DNA of 64,000 nt from Rariglobus hedericola (GCF_007559335.1 NZ_VMBG01000002.1:1170501-1234500), one strand, 5' to 3'; shown: positions 18,611-28,097, numbered from the stretch's first letter. The notes: generated by a model not told the origin, from the sequence alone. Made by a program: numbers and translations.

Positions 18611-19443
18611 TGGCGCAGTTTCACGGACAACTCTTTCTGCGGGCCGAGGCGCGGGCCGACGGCCAAACGGCGATCGGTGCGCAGGCGTTTCGCGCGCCGT
18701 ATCATGTGAGCAAACCTTACTGGGATACAGAGACGCGCACGCTGCTGGTGCAGGTCGTGAATCCGACGGCGGGGATTTTGTCGGGCGACCGGTTGGAGTC
18801 GTCCGTTGAAGTGGCCCCCGGCGCGGCGATGTTGCTGACGACGCCGAGTGCGAGCCGGGTTTTTAAAATGCGTGAAGGCGAGGCGAACAGCACGCAGCGG
18901 TTTGTCGTCGAAAGCGGCGGCTGGCTGGAGGTGTTGCCCGAGCCCGTGGTGCCGCATCGCGGAAGTGTGTTTCACCAACGCACCGAGTTGATCGTCGCCG
19001 CGGACGGGGCGGCGTTTTATGCCGACCTGCTTCTGCCCGGGCGCGTCGCGCACGGCGAAGCGTGGGAATGGAAAAAACTCGTGCTCGAACTCGATGTGCG
19101 GCGCGACGGCGAGCGGTTGTTGCACGAACGCTTCGAGCAGGATGGGGCGGGATTGCGGGCGCTGGCGGCGTTGGCCGGAGCGGGCGAGGGCGCGTGTTTT
19201 GGTAACGCCGTGGTGATCGGTCCGGGACTCGGTGCCGAGACGGCGCCAGCCTGGCGTGATCAGTTGCATGCGCTGCACACCGACGGCGTGTGGCTGGGCG
19301 CGAGTCAGCTGCGGCTTGGCGGCGGCTGGAGCATCAAGTTTGTCGCGCCGGACGGCGTGAAGTTGAAGCAGACGTTGAACGCCATCCGGCGAATTTTAAC
19401 GCCGTTGTGCCCGCACCTTGCGTGCGATGCGCGGAAGCTTTAA
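18610..19443 (+). CDS. ureD: Urease accessory protein UreD (UreH)
   Basis: Binds apourease and recruits UreF-UreG for nickel loading. The 277-residue protein contains the family core NPTAGILSGDRLESSVEVAPGA followed by TTPSASRVFKM. It is translationally coupled to ureG through a one-base stop/start overlap. It is last in the ureABCEFGD order, whereas many operons start with ureD. Its stop codon overlaps the stop codon of the convergent hupE-like gene. Confidence 0.94.
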   Translation: MAQFHGQLFLRAEARADGQTAIGAQAFRAPYHVSKPYWDTETRTLLVQVVNPTAGILSGDRLESSVEVAPGAAMLLTTPSASRVFKMREGEANSTQRFVVESGGWLEVLPEPVVPHRGSVFHQRTELIVAADGAAFYADLLLPGRVAHGEAWEWKKLVLELDVRRDGERLLHERFEQDGAGLRALAALAGAGEGACFGNAVVIGPGLGAETAPAWRDQLHALHTDGVWLGASQLRLGGGWSIKFVAPDGVKLKQTLNAIRRILTPLCPHLACDARKL

Positions 19444-20039
19444 GCCACCAGCATCACCGCACCGACGGTCGCGACGCCGGCACCGGCTGCCTTGGCGAAC
19501 CAGGAAGACTGGCTTGCGCTGAGTTTGCCGAGGGCGAGGCCGACGCTATGGAGGGCAACCGTCGCGATGACGAAACCAAGGCCGTAGGACAGGCCGTTGG
19601 AGTTGGCGGGGATTTCAGCGCCGTGGGCGATACCGTGGAAAAGGGCGAAAAGGGCGGTGAGGCCGAGGCCGGCGTAAATCGGCAGGCGTTTCGCCATCGC
19701 GATCATGAGGCCGAAGACGAGCAGCGAGGCGGCGATCATTTGTTCAACAGCGGGGAAGGCGACGCCTTGAGTGCCGATGGCTGCTCCGAGCGTCATCACG
19801 CCGACGAAAGTCGCGGGAATGAGCCAGCGGCCGCGGCCGCCGATCTGCATCGCCCAGACACCGACGGCGATCATGGCGAGCAAGTGGTCGAGGCCGAAGA
19901 TGGGGTGTTGGAAACCGCCGGCGAAGTCCCAGGTGAGATCGTGGCCGCCGTCGTGGCCGGGATGGGCGGAAGCAATCGCCGGCAGTGCGGCGAGGACTGC
20001 GATCATCTTGAAAACGCGGGCGGCGAGGGGACGTTTCAT
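19440..20039 (-). CDS. HupE/UreJ-family nickel permease
   Basis: Predicted inner-membrane nickel (or cobalt) transporter. I chose the ATG at 20039 (MKRPLAARVFKMIAVLAALP), which starts with a signal-like segment ending IASA, followed by HPGHDGGHD; a start ten residues upstream is possible. Several membrane segments follow, including FGLDHLLAMIAVGVWAM with the conserved His-Asp pair and ALFHGIAHGAEIP. The 199-residue length is typical. Adjacent to the urease accessory genes, it likely feeds nickel to urease, although it is on the opposite strand. Confidence 0.88.
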   Translation of the reverse strand: MKRPLAARVFKMIAVLAALPAIASAHPGHDGGHDLTWDFAGGFQHPIFGLDHLLAMIAVGVWAMQIGGRGRWLIPATFVGVMTLGAAIGTQGVAFPAVEQMIAASLLVFGLMIAMAKRLPIYAGLGLTALFALFHGIAHGAEIPANSNGLSYGLGFVIATVALHSVGLALGKLSASQSSWFAKAAGAGVATVGAVMLVA

Positions 20040-20098
20040 GTGGGTAAGGATAAGCAAATTACGGGCCACGAAGTCAGGCTTTTTCGCGGGTGTCGGAA

Positions 20099-20851
20099 TC
20101 AGCGGGCGAGCAATTGTTTGGTCAGGAATGCGGTCTGCAGTGCGCTAATCTCTTTGATGCCTTTTTGGGCGAGGGCGACGAGGCTGATCAGTTGCTCGTA
20201 GGTGTAGGTGGATTCTTCGCCGGAGCCTTGGACTTCGACGAATTTACCCTGGCCGGTCATCACGATGTTGAAATCCACTTCGGCGTCTTTGTCTTCCAAA
20301 TAGGGGAGATCAAGTAACTCGCGTCCTTCGAGGAGCCCCACGCTGATAGCGGCGACGCTGTCCACGAGCGGGTTTTCGGGAATGCGTTTGGCATCGAGGA
20401 GCGTCTGGATGGCGAGGCGGGCAGCGAGGTAGGCGCCGGTGATGGAGGCGGTTCGGGTGCCGCCGTCGGCCTGAAGGACATCGCAATCAATCCAGAGGGT
20501 GTTCTCGCCAAGTTTTTTCAGGTCGAGCACGGCGCGCAGGGAGCGACCAATCAGGCGCTGGATCTCAACGGTGCGGCCATCGATTTTGCCGCGGGAAATG
20601 TCGCGCTGCTTTCGCTCATGCGTGCTGTAGGGAAGCAATGAATACTCGGCGGTGAGCCAGCCGCCGGGGACGCGCTGTTGTTTCATCCACGAAGGAACCT
20701 TGGGTTCGATGGTGGCGGCGCAGATGACGCGGGTGTTTCCGTAGGAGACGAGGACCGAGCCGGTGGCGTGCGGGGCGATGCCGGCTTCAAAGGTGATCGG
20801 GCGGAGCTGGTCGGCTTTGCGGCCATCGGCGCGGAGGGCGGGAGACGTCAT
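20099..20851 (-). CDS. rph: Ribonuclease PH
   Basis: Phosphorolytic 3-prime exoribonuclease for tRNA 3-prime trimming. The start at 20851 gives MTSPALRADGRKADQLRPITFEAG, matching the family N-terminus; a start 19 residues earlier lacks family support. Conserved elements are GSVLVSYGNTRVICAATIE, DCDVLQADGGTRTASITGAY and DLPYLEDKDAEVDFN. The 250-residue length is near normal. Next to it, 20852-20995 is the divergent promoter region shared with the dehydrogenase gene at 20996; nothing specific was recognised there. Confidence 0.96.
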   Translation of the reverse strand: MTSPALRADGRKADQLRPITFEAGIAPHATGSVLVSYGNTRVICAATIEPKVPSWMKQQRVPGGWLTAEYSLLPYSTHERKQRDISRGKIDGRTVEIQRLIGRSLRAVLDLKKLGENTLWIDCDVLQADGGTRTASITGAYLAARLAIQTLLDAKRIPENPLVDSVAAISVGLLEGRELLDLPYLEDKDAEVDFNIVMTGQGKFVEVQGSGEESTYTYEQLISLVALAQKGIKEISALQTAFLTKQLLAR

Positions 20852-20995
20852 AAGAAAAAACGGTATCCGCCGGATCACCCGCACCGCGACAGCAAAAATC
20901 GGAGACATGTGCGGACGGGGCGCGAGGAGGTTTAGTCCCTAGTTAACTATGATATTGTTTCCTTTTCCCATCTGCGGTCATCTCATCATCCGACC

Positions 20996-21988
20996 ATGCC
21001 CAAGGGCCTTATCTTACTCGAATCTCACGCTTATGAATTGATCTACGGCGAGACCTTGCGCGCCAAGATCTCCCGACGCGTTGATCTGGTGCCCGGGTTG
21101 CACACGAAAGAGTCGATCCAAGCCAATCCCTCGTTGCTGGCCGATGTAGAGGTGATTTTTACCGGTTGGGGCGCTCCGGAGATGAACGCGGAATTCCTGG
21201 CGGCGGCGCCGAAACTGCGCGCGGTTTTCTATGGTGCGGGTTCGATCAAGGCCATGACGCCTGATGCGTTTTGGGAGCGTAATATTGCGGTGACCAGCGC
21301 GTATGCGATGAATGCGGTGCCGGTTTCCGAGTTCACGCTCGCCTCGATTCTTCTGTCGCTGAAACGCACGTGGTATTACGCGCTCGAGACGAAGCGACTC
21401 GGTGCCTATCCTGAAAAAGTAAAGCCGCCCGGCGCCTACGGAACCAAGGTGGGCTTGATCTCCTTCGGCATGATCGGACGTCTCGTGCGCGAACGGTTGC
21501 TACCCTTCAATCTCGATGTGTGGGTTTACGATCCGTTTCTCACGCCGGAGCAGGCCGCCGAGTTCAATGTCACCCTGGTCTCGCTCGATGATATTTTCCG
21601 GCACTGCGATGTGGTTTCACTGCACACGCCCTGGCTCAAGCAGACCGAGGGTATGATTCAGGGGAAGCATTTTGAACTGATGAAGTCCGGCGCGACCTTC
21701 CTGAACACGGCGCGCGGTGCGATCGTGAACGAACCGGAGATGATCCAGGTGCTCGCTCGTCGTCCGGAAGTGACGGCGCTACTCGACGTGACTTGGCCCG
21801 AGCCTCCCGTGCCGGGCTCTCCGCTGTATTCATTGCCCAACGTCGTGCTGACGCCACACATCGCCGGCTCCCAGGAAACCGAATGCCGTCGTATGGGCCA
21901 GTTGATGGTGGACGAGTTCGACCGCTGGGCGAAAGGCGAACCGATGCGCTGGGCGATTTCCAAGGATAAAGCGGCCATCCTGGCTTGA
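20996..21988 (+). CDS. D-2-hydroxyacid dehydrogenase family protein
   Basis: NAD(P)-dependent oxidoreductase of the phosphoglycerate/D-lactate dehydrogenase superfamily; the substrate cannot be read from sequence. The 330-residue protein has the nucleotide-binding region GLISFGMIGRLVRERL (about 157-172) and the catalytic Arg in NTARGAIVN. The usual Glu and His are in DVTWPEPPVPGSPLYSL and VVLTPHIAGS. It is divergent from rph and 43 bp upstream of aroB, which does not reveal a pathway. Confidence 0.9.
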   Translation: MPKGLILLESHAYELIYGETLRAKISRRVDLVPGLHTKESIQANPSLLADVEVIFTGWGAPEMNAEFLAAAPKLRAVFYGAGSIKAMTPDAFWERNIAVTSAYAMNAVPVSEFTLASILLSLKRTWYYALETKRLGAYPEKVKPPGAYGTKVGLISFGMIGRLVRERLLPFNLDVWVYDPFLTPEQAAEFNVTLVSLDDIFRHCDVVSLHTPWLKQTEGMIQGKHFELMKSGATFLNTARGAIVNEPEMIQVLARRPEVTALLDVTWPEPPVPGSPLYSLPNVVLTPHIAGSQETECRRMGQLMVDEFDRWAKGEPMRWAISKDKAAILA

Positions 21989-22031
21989 GCGAGGATTTGA
22001 CCCACGGCGCCGCCTGACGTTTAACCCGTTC

Positions 22032-23117
22032 ATGATCGAGAGTCTCACCGTCAACCTGGGCGCACGCAGTTACCCCATCCAATTTGGGGTCAATGCCGCG
22101 GCTGCCGTGCGTGCAGAGGTCGATGCGCTGATCACGGCGGGTCGCAAGGTGGTCGTGGTCACCGATCGGAATCTGGCCAATGCGCAGCGGGATACACTGG
22201 AAACGATGTTTGGCGGACAACCGATGCTGGTGCTTGAGCCCGGCGAGGAAACCAAGTCGCTGACGGAGCTCGGGCGCGTGCTGGACTTTCTGGCGGAGCA
22301 TCGCATCGACCGCGGTGGCGCCTTGTTTGCGGCGGGCGGCGGTGTGATCGGCGATCTGGCCGGATTTGCGGCGGCCAGCTATTTGCGGGGCATCGCATTT
22401 TATCAGGTGCCCACGACATTGCTCTCAATGGTGGATAGTTCGGTGGGCGGGAAAACCGGTATCAATCTCAAGGCGGGCAAGAACCTCGTGGGTGCGTTTC
22501 ATCAGCCGAAGGGTGTGTTCATCGGCACGGGTCTGCTCACCACGCTGCCGCCGCGGGAGTTTGCGGCCGGTATGGCCGAGGTCATCAAGACCGGACTGTT
22601 GGGTGATGCCGCGCTGTTTGCCCAGCTGGAAGCAAAGACGCTGACGGTGGAAAGTGCGGAGCTCGGTGCGGTCGTGCGGCGCTGCTGTGCGTTGAAGGCC
22701 GGCGTCGTCGAAGCCGATGAACATGAGACCGCGAAGGAAGGCGGACGCGCGTTGCTGAATCTCGGCCACACGTTTGGCCACGCGATCGAACAGGTGACGG
22801 GCTACGGGCATTACCTGCACGGGGAAGCGGTTGCCATCGGCCTGGCGGCGGCTGCACGGCTGTCACAGAAGCTCGGATACATTGGTGCGGTCGAGGTGGC
22901 GCGCATCGAGGCCGTGCTGACGGCGCACGCACTGCCTGTGAAGCTACGCGAGGCTTTGCCGCTCGCACCGCTGATGACGGCGATGGCGCGCGACAAGAAA
23001 GTGCGCGCGGGTGCGTTGCGCTTTGTCGTGCTGAAATCTCTCGGCGTGGCGGCGACGCAGGGTGATATCGATCCGAAGTTAGCCGAGGAGAGTTTTCGCG
23101 AAGTCGGCGCAACGTAA
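22032..23117 (+). CDS. aroB: 3-dehydroquinate synthase
   Basis: Second step of the shikimate pathway (DAHP to 3-dehydroquinate), NAD- and Zn-dependent. The 361-residue protein has the NAD-binding GGGVIGDLAGFAAASYLRG, the VDSSVGGKTGIN active-site strand, and metal ligands in MAEVIKTGLLGD, LGHTFGHAIE and YLHGEAVAIG. The length is typical. A small conserved-looking gene follows after 18 bp in the same direction. Confidence 0.97.
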   Translation: MIESLTVNLGARSYPIQFGVNAAAAVRAEVDALITAGRKVVVVTDRNLANAQRDTLETMFGGQPMLVLEPGEETKSLTELGRVLDFLAEHRIDRGGALFAAGGGVIGDLAGFAAASYLRGIAFYQVPTTLLSMVDSSVGGKTGINLKAGKNLVGAFHQPKGVFIGTGLLTTLPPREFAAGMAEVIKTGLLGDAALFAQLEAKTLTVESAELGAVVRRCCALKAGVVEADEHETAKEGGRALLNLGHTFGHAIEQVTGYGHYLHGEAVAIGLAAAARLSQKLGYIGAVEVARIEAVLTAHALPVKLREALPLAPLMTAMARDKKVRAGALRFVVLKSLGVAATQGDIDPKLAEESFREVGAT

Positions 23118-23135
23118 CCTGACGGATCACGAACC

Positions 23136-23774
23136 ATGTCCGCCATCGACGAAGGAATTGTCCGCGAGTATTTTGAACAGAACGGATTTCTCGTGCGTCA
23201 GGTGCGCAAGTATCAGGTGCAGGCGCGCAAGAAGACCGGCGACGAAGAGATCGATCTGCTGGTTTATAACCCGTCGTGGCAGCGCGGTGAACGGAAGCCC
23301 GATTTCTTTTTGTTCTCCAACGAGCTGCCGCTGGTGCACCGCGCGATGATCGCGGTGAAGGGCTGGCACACGGGCGTGTTCACGCCGAACATGTTGAAGA
23401 GCTCGCCGGAGATTTTCCGCTTCCTCGAGGACAACGTCATGAAGGAGGCCACGCGGTTTTTCCCGGCGGCAGAGACGGCCGAGGAGGGCGAAGACCAACT
23501 CACGAAAATCTTGGTGCTGCCTAGCCTGCCGACGCAGGAACCATTTCGTTCTCAAAGCATCGCAATGCTCAAGGAGCGCGGCGTGGACGCGATCATCTCG
23601 TTTCGCTCCATGCTGCTCGACCTGATCGAGAAGACCGAAATCAACCGCAACTACGGCAAGAGCGATACGTTGCAGGTGATCCGTATTCTTAAGAATTACG
23701 ATCTGCTCAAAGATGCGCAGATGGACCTGCTGTCCGAGCGCGGATCGAGCTTTGTGCGTAAATCCAAAGGATGA
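23136..23774 (+). CDS. Uncharacterised protein, possibly restriction-endonuclease-like fold
   Basis: 212 residues, soluble, no signal peptide or membrane segment. I do not recognise a named family. The N-terminal half (EYFEQNGFLVRQVRKYQ, then GDEEIDLLVYNP, PDFFLFSNELPLVHRAMIAVKGWHTG) has a helix, a strand with an acidic residue (EIDLLV) and a strand with Lys (IAVKGW). This recalls the order of PD-(D/E)xK nuclease-like folds, but the usual Glu before the Lys is Ala. The second half predicts helices and strands (LTKILVLPSLPTQ, GVDAIISFRSMLLDLI). It follows aroB by 18 bp, so co-expression is likely. Confidence 0.6.
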   Translation: MSAIDEGIVREYFEQNGFLVRQVRKYQVQARKKTGDEEIDLLVYNPSWQRGERKPDFFLFSNELPLVHRAMIAVKGWHTGVFTPNMLKSSPEIFRFLEDNVMKEATRFFPAAETAEEGEDQLTKILVLPSLPTQEPFRSQSIAMLKERGVDAIISFRSMLLDLIEKTEINRNYGKSDTLQVIRILKNYDLLKDAQMDLLSERGSSFVRKSKG

Positions 23775-23783
23775 TAAGAGATC

Positions 23784-24206
23784 ATGATTCGCATCACGTT
23801 ATTCATTGTCGCTTGTTTTGCTTTTTGCGGGAGCCTGCGTGCGGATACAGATGATGACACGATCCAGTTTCTTTTGAAAAAAAGCATGGTGGTAGTTGAT
23901 GGAACTATCGAAGCATCTCCGATGGGTGTTTTTAATGAGGATGGGGTGATCGACTATGTGATCAAATTGACAGATGCAAAGTCACTCGTGGGCGGCACTG
24001 TTCCGCTGCGGATATCGATTTCGGCCAGTCGGTTTTATGAATCCGAAAAAGACGAACTTCCCCTTTTGAAAAAGGGACAGAGGGGCATCTTTTTTTTAGT
24101 TTTAAAGCCAAATAACACGCCTGTTTATCGCGCGTCGGACTTGTGGATCTCGATCCAACCTTACTCTGTGCCATTGGAGCGACGTATCCTGGCGCTGACG
24201 AAGTAA
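23784..24206 (+). CDS. Small exported protein of unknown function
   Basis: 140 residues with a signal peptide (MIRITLFIVACFAFCGSLRA), then a mostly beta-strand mature part (VVVDGTIEASPMG, VIDYVIKLTDAKSLVGG, RGIFFLVLKPNN). I do not recognise a family. Base composition is visibly less GC-rich than the flanking genes and codon choice is less biased, which could mean recent acquisition or weak expression. It starts 9 bp after the gene at 23136 and ends 23 bp before lpxA. Confidence 0.6.
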   Translation: MIRITLFIVACFAFCGSLRADTDDDTIQFLLKKSMVVVDGTIEASPMGVFNEDGVIDYVIKLTDAKSLVGGTVPLRISISASRFYESEKDELPLLKKGQRGIFFLVLKPNNTPVYRASDLWISIQPYSVPLERRILALTK

Positions 24207-24229
24207 ACCAAGCGTTCATTTTTTATAAA

Positions 24230-24988
24230 ATGCCCACGATTATTCATCCCTCGGCGATTGTTGAAGATGGCGCGCAGCTTGGCGTTGATTGCGAGATTCT
24301 CGCCCGGGCGATTGTCACGCGGCATGCCGTGCTCGCGGATCGGGTGGTAGTTCATCCCGGCGCGGTGGTCGGCGGCGATCCGCAATACATCAAGTTCGAC
24401 CGGGCTACGCCCAGCTTTGTGCGGGTGGGCGAGGGAACGGTGATTCGCGAAAACGTGACGCTCAACCGCGCAATTCATGCGGGTAACTCCACGGTGATCG
24501 GGGCGCGTTGTTTTCTGATGGCGAACAGCCACCTCGGCCACGATTGCGCGCTGGGCGACGACGTGGTGTTGGCCAACAACGTTATGCTGGCCGGGCATGT
24601 GGACGTGGGTAGTTTCACGTTCATCGGTGGTGGCGCGGGCATTCATCAGTTTTGCCGCATCGGCGAAAGCGCGATGATCAGCGGGCTCTCGCGCATCTCG
24701 CGCGATCTGGCACCGTTTACGATCACGGCGGAGCGAGATGAAGTGTCGGGATTGAATCTGGTCGGGTTGAAGCGCCGCGGGTTTTCACGCGAAGCGATTG
24801 GTGAATTGAAAACTGCGTTTCGTGCCGTGTATTTTGGCCTTGGGAATATTCGTGAACTGGCGGCCACGGCGCTGGCCAATGGAAATTACACGACCACGGA
24901 AGCGCGGCGCTTTTTGGAGTTTTTCGCGGGTGGCAAGCGCGGCTTTGCGCGGTCGGCACGCACCACCACGGAGGCGTCAGATGCCTAA
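24230..24988 (+). CDS. lpxA: UDP-N-acetylglucosamine O-acyltransferase LpxA
   Basis: First step of lipid A synthesis. I chose ATG 24230 (MPTIIHPSAIVEDGAQLG); longer frames run through the preceding gene. The 252-residue protein is a left-handed beta-helix (about 5-185) with a helical C-terminus. The catalytic His lies in NNVMLAGHVDVG, and IHQFCRIGESAMISG and GLKRRGFSREAI match the family. It is slightly shorter than E. coli LpxA (262). It overlaps pdxA by 8 bp, so the two are translationally coupled. lpxD is far away at 562; the usual lpxD-fabZ-lpxA cluster is not present. Confidence 0.95.
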   Translation: MPTIIHPSAIVEDGAQLGVDCEILARAIVTRHAVLADRVVVHPGAVVGGDPQYIKFDRATPSFVRVGEGTVIRENVTLNRAIHAGNSTVIGARCFLMANSHLGHDCALGDDVVLANNVMLAGHVDVGSFTFIGGGAGIHQFCRIGESAMISGLSRISRDLAPFTITAERDEVSGLNLVGLKRRGFSREAIGELKTAFRAVYFGLGNIRELAATALANGNYTTTEARRFLEFFAGGKRGFARSARTTTEASDA

Positions 24989-25901
24989 ACTGGCATTTAC
25001 GTGCGGCGATCCGGCGGGCGTGGGTCCGGAGATCATTGAGGCGTGGCTGAGTGCACATGCCGCCGAACTGATCGCGGTGGCAGTGATCGGTCCGGCGCGG
25101 TGGCTGGCGACATTGCCCGAGGGTGTGGATCGAGTCGCGGTGGGACCGGCCGATTATGCGGCCACGCCTGGCACACCGGATGAGACCGGTGCGCGAATCG
25201 CGTTGGCGGCAATGGAGACGGCCGCGGCCGGGTGTCGAGACGGACGGTTCGCCGGTGTGGTCACCGGGCCGGTGAGCAAGGCGCGTCTGGCGGATGTGGG
25301 GTATCCGTTTCCCGGGCAGACGGAGTTTTTTGCAGATCGTTGGGGGGGGGCGCCGGCCATGGCGTTTTGCGGCGGGAAACTGCGCGTGGTGCTACTGACC
25401 TGGCACGTGCCGTTGCTCGAAGTGGGCGAACATCTCACGCCGGAAAACTTTGAGCGCACGGTCGCGGCGGCGGATGCGCTGGCGAAATCCGAAGGCATCG
25501 CGCAACCACGCATCGCGGTGTGCGGGCTGAATCCGCACGCAGGCGAAGGCGGTCTGCTGGGGGACGAGGAACTCACGACGATTGATCCTATTCTCGACGG
25601 GCTTCGCGGGGAGTTTCCGGGACTGTCGCGCACGTTGTCGGGCGACACGGCGTTCGCGCGGCAATTGCGCGGTGAGTTCGATGTGGTGATTGCGCTGTAT
25701 CATGACCAAGGACTCGCGCCGCTGAAGGTGATCGATTTTGACGAGGCGGTGAATGTGACGCTGGGGCTGCCGTGGGTGCGCACGAGTCCGGATCACGGGA
25801 CGGCGTTTGGCATCGCGGGCAAAGGTGTGGCGAGCGCAACGAGTTTCACCAACGCGGTGACAGTGGCGAGGCGGTTGATGGCGGTGCGCGCGACGAATTA
25901 A
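24981..25901 (+). CDS. pdxA: 4-hydroxythreonine-4-phosphate dehydrogenase
   Basis: Pyridoxal phosphate synthesis through the DXP-dependent route. I chose ATG 24981 (MPKLAFTCGDPAGVGPEII), the canonical N-terminus. Metal-binding and active-site motifs are present: TGPVSKARL, GQTEFFADRWGG, VVIALYHDQGLAPLKVIDF with the metal-binding His-Asp, and TSPDHGTAFGIAGKG. The 306-residue length is somewhat shorter than E. coli PdxA (329). It overlaps the end of lpxA by 8 bp. Confidence 0.95.
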   Translation: MPKLAFTCGDPAGVGPEIIEAWLSAHAAELIAVAVIGPARWLATLPEGVDRVAVGPADYAATPGTPDETGARIALAAMETAAAGCRDGRFAGVVTGPVSKARLADVGYPFPGQTEFFADRWGGAPAMAFCGGKLRVVLLTWHVPLLEVGEHLTPENFERTVAAADALAKSEGIAQPRIAVCGLNPHAGEGGLLGDEELTTIDPILDGLRGEFPGLSRTLSGDTAFARQLRGEFDVVIALYHDQGLAPLKVIDFDEAVNVTLGLPWVRTSPDHGTAFGIAGKGVASATSFTNAVTVARRLMAVRATN

Positions 25902-25980
25902 GCAGGCGGTCGGCTTGACGCGGACGGTTTAGCGGGGACGGTTCGCTCGCATAGCGAATTTTCCACTTCAACCAACCATC

Positions 25981-27012
25981 ATGGACTACAGACAACTGGG
26001 CGGATCAGGACTCAAGGTGCCGGTGCTGACACTCGGCACGGGCACGTTTGGCGGTAACAACGAATTGTTTCGCGCCTTCGGCACGAGCGATGTGGCCGAG
26101 GCCACACGGATCGTGGACGTCGCGCTGGAGGCCGGGCTGACGATGTTCGACAGCGCGGATATTTATTCGAACGGAAACTCCGAGAGCATCCTTGGCGAGG
26201 CGATCAAGGGACGTCGCGACCAGGTGCTCATCTCGACCAAGGCGACGTTTCGTTTTGGCGAGGGGCCGAATGACGTGGGCTCGTCTCGGCATCATTTGTT
26301 GCGCGCGGTCGAGGGGAGTTTGAAGCGATTGGGGACGGACTACATCGACTTGTTTGAGCTGCACGGTTTCGATGCGTTGACGCCGGTCGAGGAGACGTTG
26401 CGGACGCTTGATGATTTGGTGCGCGCGGGGAAAATCCGCTACATCGGCGCGTCGAATTTCTCGGGCTGGCACTTGATGAAGTCACTCGCGCATTCGGACA
26501 AACACGGGCTTTCTCGGTATGTGGCGCATCAGGCGTATTACTCGCTCGTTGGTCGCAGCTATGAGTGGGAATTGATGCCGCTGGCGCTCGACCAAAAAGT
26601 CGGCGCGATGGTGTGGAGTCCGCTCGGTTGGGCGCGGCTCACGGGCAAGTTCCGGCGTGGTCAGCCGCTGCCCAAGGACACGCGGTTGCAGTCACAACTG
26701 GCGATCGACGTGGGCCCGCCGGTGGAGGAAGAATATCTCTACAAAGTCGTCGATGTGATCGACGAGGTGGCTGCTGAGACGGGCAAGACAGTGCCGCAGA
26801 TCGCGATCAACTGGTTGCTGCAGCGTCCGTCGGTTTCGAGCGTGATCATCGGCGCGCGCACGGAGGAGCAGTTGCGTCAGAATCTCGGCGCGATCGGCTG
26901 GAATCTCACCAAGGAGCAAGTCGCGAAGCTGGATGCGGCGAGTGCGACGACGAAGGCATATCCGTATTTTCACCAAGCGGGATTTGGTGAGCGGAATCCG
27001 TCGCCGGTTTGA
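25981..27012 (+). CDS. Aldo/keto reductase
   Basis: NADPH-dependent oxidoreductase of the aldo/keto reductase superfamily, TIM barrel, 343 residues. The catalytic tetrad is visible: Asp and Tyr in DSADIYSNGNSE, Lys in LISTKATF and His in FELHGFD. The cofactor-binding end SVIIGARTEEQLRQNLGAIGW is typical of the YajO/YghZ-like groups. The substrate is unknown. The 79 bp before it hold nothing recognised. Confidence 0.92.
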   Translation: MDYRQLGGSGLKVPVLTLGTGTFGGNNELFRAFGTSDVAEATRIVDVALEAGLTMFDSADIYSNGNSESILGEAIKGRRDQVLISTKATFRFGEGPNDVGSSRHHLLRAVEGSLKRLGTDYIDLFELHGFDALTPVEETLRTLDDLVRAGKIRYIGASNFSGWHLMKSLAHSDKHGLSRYVAHQAYYSLVGRSYEWELMPLALDQKVGAMVWSPLGWARLTGKFRRGQPLPKDTRLQSQLAIDVGPPVEEEYLYKVVDVIDEVAAETGKTVPQIAINWLLQRPSVSSVIIGARTEEQLRQNLGAIGWNLTKEQVAKLDAASATTKAYPYFHQAGFGERNPSPV

Positions 27013-27042
27013 GCGCGAAGCAAGAAACGGAAACCCAAAATC

Positions 27043-28044
27043 ATGGCGCGCTTGAAAGACATTCCCCGTTCGGTGCTCGACCTCTCGCCGGTAGTGGCGG
27101 GCGGGACGGTGGGTGGGGCATTGCGCGAGAGCGTGCGGTTGGCGCAGCATGCGGAGGCGCTCGGCTATCATCGTTACTGGGTGGCGGAGCATCACAACAT
27201 GGTCGGCATCGCGAGTGCGGCTACTTCGGTGGTGATCGGTCAACTCGCGGCGGCGACGGAGCGGATTCGCGTTGGGTCGGGTGGGATCATGCTGCCGAAT
27301 CACGCGCCGCTGGTGATCGCCGAACAGTTCGGAACGCTGGAGGCGTTGTTTCCGGGTCGCATCGATCTGGGATTGGGCCGGGCGCCGGGGAGCGATCAGG
27401 CGACGGCGCGGGCGTTGCGACGGACGCTCGGGACGAACGGTGATGATTTCCCCGAGTTGCTGAATGAGTTACGCGGATACTTTCAACCGGCGCGGCCCGG
27501 ACAACCGGTGCGCGCGGTTCCAGGGGCGGGATTGGACGTGCCGATCTGGCTGCTGAGCTCGAGTGGGTTTAGCGCCCAACTGGCGGGAGTCCTCGGGTTG
27601 CCGTTTGCGTTTGCGGGGCAGTTTTCGCCGCACGCTATGGTGGCGTCGTGCGAGTTGTATCGGAATTCGTTTCAACCGTCCGGCGCGCTGCTCGAGCCGT
27701 ATGCGATGGTGGGCATCAATGTGATCGCCGCGGACACCGACGAGGAGGCGCGGCGGCTGGCGACGTCGCATCAGCAGGCGTTTCTCAATTTGATCAGGGG
27801 GCGTCCGGGACAGTTGCCGGCGCCGGTCGAGAGCATGGACGGGCATTGGTCGCCGGAGGAAGCGGCGGCGGTCGCGGGGAACCTGAGCGCATCTATTACA
27901 GGCGGGCCGGAGACGGTGCGACGGGGGTTGGAGGCGTTGCAGGCGAAGACGGGGGCGGATGAGATTATCATCAACGCTATGATTTTTGATCCGGTTGCGC
28001 GGATACGATCCTATGAGATCGTGGCGGATGTGTGGGGCGCGTGA
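27043..28044 (+). CDS. LLM-class flavin-dependent oxidoreductase
   Basis: Luciferase-like FMN-dependent monooxygenase, 333 residues, TIM barrel. [44 protein letters not shown] is the start of the MsnO8/YhbW-type group (read here as consecutive short motifs [21 protein letters not shown]). [14 protein letters not shown] and [14 protein letters not shown] follow. The substrate is unknown. It begins 30 bp after the aldo/keto reductase gene, so both oxidoreductases may be co-expressed. Confidence 0.92.
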   Translation: MARLKDIPRSVLDLSPVVAGGTVGGALRESVRLAQHAEALGYHRYWVAEHHNMVGIASAATSVVIGQLAAATERIRVGSGGIMLPNHAPLVIAEQFGTLEALFPGRIDLGLGRAPGSDQATARALRRTLGTNGDDFPELLNELRGYFQPARPGQPVRAVPGAGLDVPIWLLSSSGFSAQLAGVLGLPFAFAGQFSPHAMVASCELYRNSFQPSGALLEPYAMVGINVIAADTDEEARRLATSHQQAFLNLIRGRPGQLPAPVESMDGHWSPEEAAAVAGNLSASITGGPETVRRGLEALQAKTGADEIIINAMIFDPVARIRSYEIVADVWGA

Positions 28045-28097
28045 AGCTGACCCGCCGTGACGCTTGATAAACGCGCGGCACGGCCAATACTGCTGAT

